DNA from: Sphaerotilus uruguayifluvii
GTDB taxonomy: Bacteria; Pseudomonadota; Gammaproteobacteria; Burkholderiales; Burkholderiaceae_C
Assembly (NCBI RefSeq): GCF_013294065.1
Contig: NZ_JABSNM010000001.1
Coordinates: forward strand, 435,083-499,082
Direction of reading: 5' to 3'
Length of the DNA stretch: 64,000 nucleotides
Shown: piece by piece, positions 16,114 to 24,330 of the stretch
Numbering within the stretch: the stretch's first letter is position 1
Layout: the number at the start of each line of letters is the position of its first letter
Notes under the pieces: model-generated
Databases searched by the model: none
What the model saw: the letters and a program-made list of their open reading frames with translations, nothing else
What the model was told of the DNA's origin: nothing
Program-made: the position numbers and the translations under genes

Positions 16114-19100
16114 TCAGCCCCGGCCGCCGGCCTCGAGCGCGGCCCACTTCGCCCGCACCTTCTCCAGATTCGCCGCCTTCACATGCCCGAAGCCGCGGAT
16201 CTCCAGCGGCAGCCGGGCGATCTCGACCGCGGTGTCCAGCCGCTCCTTCGAGAGCCGCGCCAGCAGCGCCTCGACGCTGGCGCGGTACTGCTGGATCAGC
16301 GCCCGCTCGGTGCGGCGCTCATCTGTGCGGCCGAAGGGGTCGAAGGCGGTGCCGCGCAGGAACTTCAGCTTCGCCAGCCACGGTAGCGCCTTGTGCATCC
16401 ACGGCCCGAAGGCCTGCTTGAGCGGTCGCCCCTGCACGTCGGTGCGGCCCAGGATCGGCGGCGCGAAGTGGTGCACCAGCTTGACTTCGCCCTCGAACAT
16501 CTCGCCGATCTTCGCGGCGAAGGCGGCATCGGCGTGCAGCCGCGCGACCTCGTACTCGTCCTTGTAGGCCATCAGCTTGAACAGGCCCTGCGCGACCGCC
16601 TCGGTCAGCCGGGTGCTGGAGAGCGGCGCCTCGGCCTCGCGCACCCGGGCGACGAAGGCGCGGTACTGCTCGGCATAGGCGGCGTTCTGGTAGGCCGAGA
16701 GGAACTCGGCGCGGCGGGCGATCGTCTCGTCGAGCGAGGGCCGGCGCACGATCTGGATCACCTTCTGCGCCGCGAACAGGCTGCGCACGCCCGACGGATC
16801 ATGGGCGCAGCGCCGGCCCCATTCGAAGGCGGCCTGGTTGGCGGCGACCTGCACGCCGTTGAGTTCCATCGCGCGCAGGATCGCGGCGCGGCCCAGCGGG
16901 ATGCGGCCGTGCTGCCAGGCGTAGCCGAGCAGCAGCGGGTTGGCGTAGATCGAGTCGCCGAGCAGCTCGGTGGCAGCCTGCTCGGCGTCGAAGGCGCCCA
17001 GGCCCTGCGCGCCGACCGCCCGCTCCAGCGCGCCGTCGCAGCCGGCCTCCGGGAACTGCCAGTCGGGATTGCGCACCAGGCTGGCGGTCGGCGTGCCGTG
17101 GCGGTTCAGCGCCACCCAGGTGCGCCCGGGCTGCATCGTCGCCAGCGTCGGGCGCTGCGCCGCCACCAGCGGATCGCAGGCGATGACCAGATCGGCCTGC
17201 GCGGTGTCGACCTTGGTGGTGAAGATGGCCTCGGGCCGGTTGGCGATCTGGATGTGGCTCCAGGTCGCGCCGCCCTTCTGCGCCAGGCCGGCGGCGTCCT
17301 GCGTCACCACGCCCTTGCCCTCCAGGTGCGCGGCCATGCCCAGGATCTGGCCGATGGTGATGACGCCGGTGCCGCCGACGCCGGCCACGACGATGCCCCA
17401 GGCGCTCTCGGCCACCGGCAGCGCCGGCTCGGGCAGCGGCGGCAGCGCGGCCAGGTCGCCCTTCTTCTGGCGCTGCGGCGTCCGGAGCTGCCCGCCCTCG
17501 ACGGTGACGAAGCTCGGGCAGAAGCCCTTCACGCAGGAAAAGTCCTTGTTGCAGGAGTTCTGGTTGATGCGGCGCTTGCGGCCGAACTCGGTCTCGACCG
17601 GCTCGACGCTCAGGCAGTTGCTCTGCACCGAGCAGTCGCCGCAGCCCTCGCAGACCGCCTCGTTGATGACGACGCGCTTGGCGGGATCGGCCATCAGGCC
17701 GCGCTTGCGGCGCCGGCGCTTCTCGGTCGCGCAGGTCTGGTCGTAGATGATCGCGGTCGTGCCTTTCAGCGCGCGGAACTGGCGCTGGATCGCGTCGAGC
17801 TCGTCGCGGTGGTGGACCGTCACGCCGGGCGAGAGCGCCACGCCGGCGTACTTGGCCGGATCGTCCGTGACGATGACCAGCTTCGCGACACCCTCGGCCA
17901 CCAGCGTCTGCATGATCTGCGGCACCGAGTGGCCTTCCGGGCGCTCGCCGACGCGCTGGCCGCCGGTCATCGCCACCGCGTCGTTGTAGAGGATCTTGTA
18001 GGTGATGTTGACGCCCGAGGCGATCGACTGGCGGATCGCCAGCAGGCCGCTGTGGAAGTAGGTGCCGTCGCCGAGGTTGGCGAAGACATGCGCGTCGGTG
18101 GTGAAGGGCGCCTGGCCGACCCAGGCCACGCCCTCGCCGCCCATCTGGCTGAAGGTGACGGTGTCGCGGTCCATCCAGGTCGCCATGTAGTGGCAGCCGA
18201 TGCCCGCCAGCGCGCGCGAGCCCTCCGGCACCCGGGTGCTGGTGTTGTGCGGACAGCCCGAGCAGAACCACGGCGTGCGCTCGCCCACCGGCGTCTTCGC
18301 CTGGGCGGCCAGCGCCTGCTCGCGCGCGTCGATGACGCGCAGCCGCTCGTCCATGCGCGCGGCCACGTCGGCCGGCACGCCCAGGCGCTTCAGGCGCCGG
18401 GCCACCGCGCGGGCGATGATCGACGGCGTCAGGTCGGCCTTGGCGCGCAGCAGCCAGTTCTGGCTCGGGTTGGGCATCGACCATTCGCCGCCGCTCTGGT
18501 CGCCGTCGGGCTCGTCGAACTTGCCCAGCACGTTCGGGCGCACGTCGGCGCGCCAGTTGTACAGCTCCTCCTTCAGCTGGTACTCGATCATCTGGCGCTT
18601 TTCCTCGACGACCAGGATCTCCTGCAGGCCCTGCGCGAACCGGCGGGTGATGCTCGCCTCCAGCGGCCAGACCACGCCGACCTTGTGCACCCGCACGCCC
18701 AGCGCGCGGCAGGTGCCGTCGTCCAGGCCCAGGTCGTGCAGCGCCTGGCGCAGGTCGTTGTAGGCCTTGCCGCTGGCGATCAGGCCGAAGCGGTCGTTCG
18801 GGCCCTCGACGACGTTGTGGTTGAGCCGGTTGGCGCGGATGTAGGCCAGCGCGGCATACCACTTGTGGTCCATCAGCCGTGCCTCCTGCTCCAGCGGCGC
18901 ATCCGGCCAGCGGATGTGCAGGCCGCCGGGCGGCATCAGGAAGTCCTCGGGCAGCACGATGTCCACCCGGTCCGGATCGACGCTGACCGACGACGACGAC
19001 TCCACCACCTCCTGGATCGTCTTCATGCCGGACCAGACGCCGGCGTAGCGGCTCAGCGCGATCGCGTGCAGGCCGTGGTCGAGGATCTCCTGCACCGTGC

Positions 19101-19653
19101 TCGGGAAGAACACCGGCATGCCGCAGGCCTTGAAGACATGGTCGCTCTGGTGCGCGGCGGTGCTGCTCTTGGCGATGTGGTCGTCGCCGGCGATGGCCAG
19201 CACGCCGCCGTGGCGCGCGGTGCCGGCCATGTTGGCGTGCTTGAAGACATCGATGCAGCGGTCCACGCCCGGACCCTTGCCGTACCAGATGCCGAAGACG
19301 CCGTCGTGCCTTTTCGTCTGCGGGAACAGGTCGAGCTGCTGCGTGCCCCAGACCGCGGTGGCGGCCAGCTCCTCGTTGACGCCGGGCTGGAAGACGATGC
19401 GGTGCTCGGCCAGATGCTTCTTCGCCGCCCACAGCGACTGGTCGTAGGTGCCCAGCGGGCTGCCGCGGTAGCCGCTGATGAAGCCGGCGGTGTCCAGGCC
19501 GGCGGCGCGGTCGCGCTGCCGCTGCAGCATCGGCAGCCGCACCAGCGCCTGCACGCCGCTCATGAAGGCGCGGCCGCGGTCCAGGGTGTACTTGTCGTCG
19601 AGCGTGATGTGCTCGAGGGCGCGGCGCACGGCGTCGGGCAGCGGGGCGTTCAT
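16114..19653 (-). CDS. indolepyruvate:ferredoxin oxidoreductase, fused subunits
   Basis: A 1179-residue enzyme oxidatively decarboxylating aryl- or branched-chain 2-oxo acids to acyl-CoA with a ferredoxin-type acceptor. The N-terminal half is the IorA-like pyrimidine/TPP-binding part (GFISGYRGSPLGTYD; GCPHNTSTRVPEG; TFSQMGGEGVAWVGQAPF). A ferredoxin-like insert at about 650-720 supplies cysteines (EAVCEGCGDCSVQSNC; SCNKDFSCVKGFCPS). The gamma-type domain follows (GVGGTGVITIGQILGMAAHL). Size and order match the single-chain aerobic form common in Proteobacteria. Divergent from an Lrp-type regulator, which fits amino-acid (Phe/Tyr/Trp or Leu) catabolism. Confidence 0.93.
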   Translation of the reverse strand: MNAPLPDAVRRALEHITLDDKYTLDRGRAFMSGVQALVRLPMLQRQRDRAAGLDTAGFISGYRGSPLGTYDQSLWAAKKHLAEHRIVFQPGVNEELAATAVWGTQQLDLFPQTKRHDGVFGIWYGKGPGVDRCIDVFKHANMAGTARHGGVLAIAGDDHIAKSSTAAHQSDHVFKACGMPVFFPSTVQEILDHGLHAIALSRYAGVWSGMKTIQEVVESSSSVSVDPDRVDIVLPEDFLMPPGGLHIRWPDAPLEQEARLMDHKWYAALAYIRANRLNHNVVEGPNDRFGLIASGKAYNDLRQALHDLGLDDGTCRALGVRVHKVGVVWPLEASITRRFAQGLQEILVVEEKRQMIEYQLKEELYNWRADVRPNVLGKFDEPDGDQSGGEWSMPNPSQNWLLRAKADLTPSIIARAVARRLKRLGVPADVAARMDERLRVIDAREQALAAQAKTPVGERTPWFCSGCPHNTSTRVPEGSRALAGIGCHYMATWMDRDTVTFSQMGGEGVAWVGQAPFTTDAHVFANLGDGTYFHSGLLAIRQSIASGVNITYKILYNDAVAMTGGQRVGERPEGHSVPQIMQTLVAEGVAKLVIVTDDPAKYAGVALSPGVTVHHRDELDAIQRQFRALKGTTAIIYDQTCATEKRRRRKRGLMADPAKRVVINEAVCEGCGDCSVQSNCLSVEPVETEFGRKRRINQNSCNKDFSCVKGFCPSFVTVEGGQLRTPQRQKKGDLAALPPLPEPALPVAESAWGIVVAGVGGTGVITIGQILGMAAHLEGKGVVTQDAAGLAQKGGATWSHIQIANRPEAIFTTKVDTAQADLVIACDPLVAAQRPTLATMQPGRTWVALNRHGTPTASLVRNPDWQFPEAGCDGALERAVGAQGLGAFDAEQAATELLGDSIYANPLLLGYAWQHGRIPLGRAAILRAMELNGVQVAANQAAFEWGRRCAHDPSGVRSLFAAQKVIQIVRRPSLDETIARRAEFLSAYQNAAYAEQYRAFVARVREAEAPLSSTRLTEAVAQGLFKLMAYKDEYEVARLHADAAFAAKIGEMFEGEVKLVHHFAPPILGRTDVQGRPLKQAFGPWMHKALPWLAKLKFLRGTAFDPFGRTDERRTERALIQQYRASVEALLARLSKERLDTAVEIARLPLEIRGFGHVKAANLEKVRAKWAALEAGGRG

Positions 19654-19805
19654 CAGGCGGTCTCCATCTCGTGAATGGGGGCGCGCATGGAGCGGGTGTC
19701 CGGTCGGCGCCGATGCCGCCAGTCTAGGAGGGGCGTGCCGAGAGGTGTTTTCTTTCGATGGCGTCTATCCGCTAATCTGGGCAACAGTCATTCCCGGAAA
19801 AGATC

Positions 19806-20348
19806 ATGAGCGAAAGAGAATTTCAGGAAAACGCGATTTCAGGGATAACCCGCACGCCGGCGGGCATCGATCTGGACCGCTACGACATCGCGATTCTGGG
19901 CGAGCTGCAGCGCGACGGCCGGCTCTCGAACGCCGAGCTGGCCACCCGCATCGGCCTGTCGGCCGCACCCACCTGGCGGCGGGTGAAGCGGCTCGAGGAG
20001 GAGGGCTACATCACCGGCTACCGTGCGGAAATCGACAGAAGGCGAATCGGCCTGGGCGTCTTTGCATTCGTTCGCATCGACGCAGAACGAAACAACGCCG
20101 CAGCAACACAGGCCCTCGAGGATGGCATCCGCGCGCTGCCCGAGGTGGTGGCGTGCCACTACATCAGCGGCACCGGCACCTTCGAGCTGCAGGTGGTCAC
20201 CACCGATCTGGACGCTTACTCGCGATGGGCCCGGGACACACTCTTCAAGCTGCCGAACGTCAAGGACATGCACACCAGCTTCTCGCTCGGCGAGGTCAAG
20301 TCGGCCGGATCGGTCTGGCCGCTCACGCACTTGCGTGGCCGGAACTGA
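19806..20348 (+). CDS. Lrp/AsnC family transcriptional regulator
   Basis: A 180-residue regulator: an N-terminal extension of about 24 residues, a winged HTH (DRYDIAILGELQRDGRLSN, SAAPTWRRVKRLEEEGYI), then the RAM ligand-binding domain (VVACHYISGTGTFELQVV). It lies divergently opposite the indolepyruvate oxidoreductase gene with about 150 bases between them, the usual layout when an Lrp-type protein senses an amino acid and controls its catabolic gene. Inferred target is that gene. The spacer is AT-richer than surrounding coding DNA. Confidence 0.92.
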   Translation: MSEREFQENAISGITRTPAGIDLDRYDIAILGELQRDGRLSNAELATRIGLSAAPTWRRVKRLEEEGYITGYRAEIDRRRIGLGVFAFVRIDAERNNAAATQALEDGIRALPEVVACHYISGTGTFELQVVTTDLDAYSRWARDTLFKLPNVKDMHTSFSLGEVKSAGSVWPLTHLRGRN

Positions 20349-20413
20349 GGGATGGGCAGAGCGGCACAAATCGTTCAATATTCACGAAGGTAACACAATG
20401 TTTCCATATTTTC

Positions 20414-21541
20414 GTGAATTCCCTCTCGAACCGTGCTGTCGAGCAGCTGCTCGGTGCTCCCGGCCCGCAGCGCTGGCGCATCACCCAGAGCCTGATCGGG
20501 CTGACGGGCTACCTGGCGCTGGCGCTGCTGCTGTGGCTGGGCAGCGCCGGCGAGGGGGCGCTGCTCGACCGGGCCCGCGTGCAGCCGCCGGCGCTGGCGA
20601 TGCTGCTGGCCGGGCTGTCGGGCTATGCGCTGATGCGCAGCGGCCGCAACCGCGCGCTGGCAGCCGTCTGGGGCTGCGAGCCCTCGCTGACGCTGCCGCA
20701 GTCGCTGATCGGCCTGATGCTGGTCACCTGGGTCTATGCGGTCACCGGCGCGGCACGCGGCGCGGTGCTGGCGCTGCTGGTCGTCGTGGTGATGTTCTCG
20801 ATGTTCGCGCTGGGGCGCCGGCAGGCGGTGCTGCTGGCGGCGGTCGCGCTGCTGCTGCTGGCGGCGGTCATGCACGCGATGACGCTGGCCGACCCTTTCC
20901 GCTACCGTGCCGACGTCGAGGCGGTGCACCTGGCGCTGACCGCGCTGGTGCTGACCGGCGTGACGCTGCTGTCGATGCGGCTGGCGCGGCTGCGCCAGCG
21001 CCTGCGCGACCAGCGCACCGCGCTGGCCCGTGCGCTCGAGCAGCTCAGCGAGATCGCCACCCGCGATGATCTGACCGGCCTGCCCAACCGCCGCGCGATG
21101 GGCGAGCTGCTGCTGACCGAGACCGCGCGCCACGCCCGGCTGAAGGCGCCGCTGTCGCTGGCGCTGCTCGACATCGACCATTTCAAGCAGATCAACGACC
21201 GCCTCGGCCATGCCGCCGGAGACGAGGTGCTGCGCGGCTTCGCGCGCCGGCTCGAGGCCGAGCTGCGCGGCGCCGACGTGCTGGCGCGCTGGGGCGGCGA
21301 GGAATTCCTGCTGCTGCTGCCCGGCACCGACGCGGCGCAGGCGCTGCAGGCGGTCGAGCGGCTGCGCGAGGGCCTGCGCCTGCAGCCCTTCGACGGCATC
21401 GAGCCGGGCATGCAGGTGAGCTTCTCGGCCGGCGTCGGCCTGTGCCTTGGCCAGGGCGACATCGACAGCGCGATCGAGCGCGCCGACCGGGCGCTCTACC
21501 GGGCCAAGGCCGCCGGGCGCGACCGCTCCGAGCCGGCCTGA
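20414..21541 (+). CDS. membrane diguanylate cyclase (GGDEF), first of a tandem pair
   Basis: A 375-residue protein with about six membrane helices in the first 190 residues (e.g. LIGLTGYLALALLLWLGS; LALLVVVVMFSMFAL) and a C-terminal GGDEF domain. The active loop is GGEEF (WGGEEFLLLL), and an RxxD site (RGAD) stands five residues ahead, so product inhibition is expected. The start is unclear. The ATG at 20398, which has a fair ribosome site, is out of frame with this protein. The first in-frame start is GTG at 20414, whose Shine-Dalgarno is poorly placed. Strongly similar in layout to the next gene. Confidence 0.85.
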   Translation: MNSLSNRAVEQLLGAPGPQRWRITQSLIGLTGYLALALLLWLGSAGEGALLDRARVQPPALAMLLAGLSGYALMRSGRNRALAAVWGCEPSLTLPQSLIGLMLVTWVYAVTGAARGAVLALLVVVVMFSMFALGRRQAVLLAAVALLLLAAVMHAMTLADPFRYRADVEAVHLALTALVLTGVTLLSMRLARLRQRLRDQRTALARALEQLSEIATRDDLTGLPNRRAMGELLLTETARHARLKAPLSLALLDIDHFKQINDRLGHAAGDEVLRGFARRLEAELRGADVLARWGGEEFLLLLPGTDAAQALQAVERLREGLRLQPFDGIEPGMQVSFSAGVGLCLGQGDIDSAIERADRALYRAKAAGRDRSEPA

Positions 21542-21627
21542 GCCTTTCGGGCCCGCGTCCCGATCGCATTCCCGAGCGCCGCTCCTGGGCTTTTTCAAGT
21601 CGGGGCGCCGCGCGTCGATAGGCCGGC

Positions 21628-22794
21628 ATGTCCGCGCCGTCCCTGCCTCCGCCGTCACCGCCCCCGGGATCCTCGGCCGCCGCTCCGCCGTCCGGGCCGC
21701 TGACCCGGACCGTCGCCCGCTGGGTGCTCGGGCCGGCGGGCAAGCAGCGGGTGCGGGTGTCGCAGACGCTGCTGTCGCTGGGCGTGTTCCTGCTCTTTGC
21801 GCTGATCCTGCAGGCCGCCGTGCTGCTCGGCCTGGCCGACGAACGCGCGGCGGGCGTGCTGACGGCCTTCAGCCTGTCGACCGCCGGGGGCTTCCTGCTG
21901 CTGATCCGCAGCGGCCTGAACGAGGCGCTGCATCCGCCCGAGCCCTCGCTGACGCTGGCGCAGATGGTCTGCGCGATCGTCGAGGTCTGCGGGGCCTATG
22001 CGGTGATGGGCGCGGCGCGCGGCGTGGTGATCGTGATGCTGATGGTCGTGCTCACCTTCGGCATGTTCGTGCTGCGCCCCGGGCAGGCGCGGGCGATGGC
22101 GCTGCTGGCGGCGCTGCTGCTGGCCACCGTGATGGTGCTGGGCAACCGGCTCGACCCGGAACGGCATCCGTCCGAGGTCGAGATCGTCCATGCCGCGATC
22201 GCGGCGCTGGCGCTGGGATCGGTGTCGATCCTGACGATCCGCTTCGGCCGCATGCGCGCGCGGCTGTCGGGCCAGCGCGAGGAGCTGCGCCAGGCGCTGG
22301 CCAGGATCCACGAGATGGCCACCCGCGACGAGCTGACCGGCCTGCCCAACCGGCGCACGCTGCGCGAGATGCTCGAGCGGCGCAGCGTCGACGCCGCGCC
22401 GCTGGCGGTGGTGCTGATCGACCTCGACCACTTCAAGCGCATCAACGACGAGCACGGCCACCAGATCGGCGACCGGGCGCTGTGCCATTTCGCGCGGCTG
22501 GCGCAGGAGGAGCTGCGCGGCAGCACCGACATCGTCGGGCGCTGGGGCGGCGAGGAGTTCCTGCTGCTGCTGCCGGAGACGGCCAGCATGTCGGCGCGTG
22601 CCTGCGTCGACCGGCTGCGCCAGCGCCTGGGGCGCCATCCGCTGCCCGGGGTGGCGCCGACGCTGGCGCTGAGCTTCTCGGCCGGCGTCGGCGACTGCCG
22701 CGGCCCCGATGACATCGAGGCCGTCATCGAGCGCGCCGATCAGGCGATGTACCGCGCCAAGGAGGCCGGGCGCGGTCGCACCGAGCTCGAGTGA
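21628..22794 (+). CDS. membrane diguanylate cyclase (GGDEF), second of a tandem pair
   Basis: A 388-residue paralogue of the preceding gene: a Pro/Ser-rich cytosolic N-terminus (about 45 residues), six or so membrane helices, a coiled linker (REELRQALARIHEMATRDEL) and a GGDEF domain with GGEEF. The RxxD inhibitory motif is missing: the four residues at that position read GSTD. The membrane parts share phrases with the upstream paralogue (EPSLTL; GAARG; MFVL/MFAL), so this is a local duplication that has diverged. Sensed signal unknown. It converges with mltA. Confidence 0.9.
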   Translation: MSAPSLPPPSPPPGSSAAAPPSGPLTRTVARWVLGPAGKQRVRVSQTLLSLGVFLLFALILQAAVLLGLADERAAGVLTAFSLSTAGGFLLLIRSGLNEALHPPEPSLTLAQMVCAIVEVCGAYAVMGAARGVVIVMLMVVLTFGMFVLRPGQARAMALLAALLLATVMVLGNRLDPERHPSEVEIVHAAIAALALGSVSILTIRFGRMRARLSGQREELRQALARIHEMATRDELTGLPNRRTLREMLERRSVDAAPLAVVLIDLDHFKRINDEHGHQIGDRALCHFARLAQEELRGSTDIVGRWGGEEFLLLLPETASMSARACVDRLRQRLGRHPLPGVAPTLALSFSAGVGDCRGPDDIEAVIERADQAMYRAKEAGRGRTELE

Positions 22795-22815
22795 GCCGCC
22801 GCCGGGCTCACTTTG

Positions 22816-24123
22816 TCACTTCGGCCACAGCGCCCACAGCCGCAGCGGCTGCTTGGTGCGGCCGGCGCGGTCCTCGGCGCCGTCGCCCCAGCCCCAGAAG
22901 TAGTCGGCGCGCACCGAGCCGGTGATCGCGCTGCCGGTGTCCTGCGCGACGACCAGGCGCTGCATCGGCCGCGGCGTCGGCGGCGTCGCGCTCCACGGCT
23001 GCGGCTCGGTGCTGGCGAGCCAGACCGGCGTGCCGTACGGGATGCTGTCCTTGTCGACCGCGATCGAGCGGCCCGGCGTCAGCGGCACGCCCTGCGCGCC
23101 CAGCGCGCCGATCGACGGATCGGCCAGCGGCTCCTCGCGGAAGAAGACATAGCGCGGGTTGACCGCCAGCATCTCGCGCACCCGCTGCGGGTTCTGGCGC
23201 GACCACTGGCGGATCGCCGGCCAGCTCGCCTGCTCGAGCGTGAACGCGCCCTGGTCGACCAGCCAGCGGCCGACCGACTGGTAGGGCTGGTCGTTGTGGC
23301 CGGCGAAGGCCAGCCGGACCATGCTGCGCCGGCCTGCGGCATCGGTGAAGGTCAGCCGGCCGGAGCCCTGGATCTGCACCAGCAGCAGGTCCATCGGATC
23401 GCTCAGCCAGGCGATCTCGCGGCCCTTGAGCGCCGTCTGAGCGGCCGGCAGCGTGTCGATCTCGGCGCGGGTGTACCAGGGCTTGCGCGTGCCGAGGTCG
23501 GCCGGCGCGGCATGCACCGGCACGGTGTGGCGCTCGGTGCGCACCCGGCTGGCCTCGAGCAGCGGCTCGAAGTAGCCGGTCAGCAGGCCGTCGGTGCGGC
23601 CCTCGGCGGTCTCGATGCGCCAGGGCTGCAGGCGCTGCTGCAGCAGCTGGCGCACCTGCGCCTCGCCGGGCGTGGCGCCGAGGCGGCGCACCTCGCGGCA
23701 GGTGGCGTTCCACGCCGAGGCGACCGCGTACGGGTTCAGGCTGACGTTGCCGGTGGCCACCGCGGCGGCGGCCAGGCCGCGGCCGCTGGTGTTGCCGCTG
23801 TTGGCGGCGGTCAGCACCTTGTCGCAGCTGCGCAGCAGCGCCGGCCAGGCCAGTGTCAGCGTGTCCTGCTCCCAGCCGGGCAGGTCGCGCCACTCGGCGC
23901 GCACCCAGCGCCCGCGCGGCGTCATGCGCACCTCGGCATCGGTCGAGCTCGGCGGCGGCGTCTGCACCGACGGCGGGATCTCCAGCGGCGGCAGCGGCGC
24001 CGGAGCCGGCGGCGAGCTGCCGCAGCCGGCCAGCGTGCCTAGAATCAGTGCCGTCGCCAGGCTCGGCAGGCCGGCGGTCGGCAGTCGGCGGGACGAAGGC
24101 AGGCGGAAGGACGGGAACGACAT
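22816..24123 (-). CDS. mltA: membrane-bound lytic murein transglycosylase A
   Basis: A 435-residue outer-membrane lipoprotein (lipobox ILGTLAGC) that cleaves the MurNAc-GlcNAc bond with anhydro ring formation. Present are the MltA domain (GLLTGYFEPLLEASR), the VQIQGSGRLTF region, and the C-terminal 3D domain with the conserved VVAQDTGSAITGSVRADYFWG stretch that carries the catalytic Asp. The start at 24123 gives a short N-terminus before the lipobox; 17 further codons are open upstream. Its start codon overlaps that of a divergent small gene. Confidence 0.94.
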   Translation of the reverse strand: MSFPSFRLPSSRRLPTAGLPSLATALILGTLAGCGSSPPAPAPLPPLEIPPSVQTPPPSSTDAEVRMTPRGRWVRAEWRDLPGWEQDTLTLAWPALLRSCDKVLTAANSGNTSGRGLAAAAVATGNVSLNPYAVASAWNATCREVRRLGATPGEAQVRQLLQQRLQPWRIETAEGRTDGLLTGYFEPLLEASRVRTERHTVPVHAAPADLGTRKPWYTRAEIDTLPAAQTALKGREIAWLSDPMDLLLVQIQGSGRLTFTDAAGRRSMVRLAFAGHNDQPYQSVGRWLVDQGAFTLEQASWPAIRQWSRQNPQRVREMLAVNPRYVFFREEPLADPSIGALGAQGVPLTPGRSIAVDKDSIPYGTPVWLASTEPQPWSATPPTPRPMQRLVVAQDTGSAITGSVRADYFWGWGDGAEDRAGRTKQPLRLWALWPK

Positions 24124-24241
24124 GACGCTGGTGATTCTGGAGGCTCTCGGGGCCGGGGCCCTGCTGGTGGGCATCGTCTGGTGGACGATGTTCGCAGGCC
24201 GGCGCGGCGGCGAGCGCCGCAGCGACAGGCGCCCGGACTGA
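24122..24241 (+). CDS. 39-residue single-pass membrane protein
   Basis: MTLVILEALGAGALLVGIVW-WTMFAGR followed by a short basic tail: one hydrophobic helix (about 3-24), a conserved-looking WWTMF exit and an Arg/Asp-rich cytosolic end. I recall tiny proteins with a WWTMF-x-GR motif as recurrent hypotheticals in Burkholderiales, which is why I accept it despite its size. Its ATG overlaps the mltA ATG on the opposite strand, so its leader lies inside mltA. A GGGAA precedes it at suitable distance. Function unknown. Confidence 0.6.
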   Translation: MTLVILEALGAGALLVGIVWWTMFAGRRGGERRSDRRPD

Positions 24242-24330
24242 GCGCCCGACCGGCCGCGGCCGCGACTGTAGCGCGACCGCCGTCGGCCGGGTGGGCGGAA
24301 AACGCCGGTCCGGACGGGCCTCGTCGGTCC

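Noticed and set aside
16393..19674. Plus-strand open frame of 1093 codons opposite the indolepyruvate oxidoreductase
   Set aside because: Mirror frame of a gene with complete TPP and iron-sulfur motifs; low-complexity shadow composition and no ribosome site.
20398..21069. Frame beginning at the well-placed ATG at 20398 (MFPYFREF...)
   Set aside because: Continues into the wrong frame of the diguanylate cyclase with Ala/Gly/Arg shadow composition; only the GTG at 20414 reads into the GGDEF protein. A sequencing error is possible.
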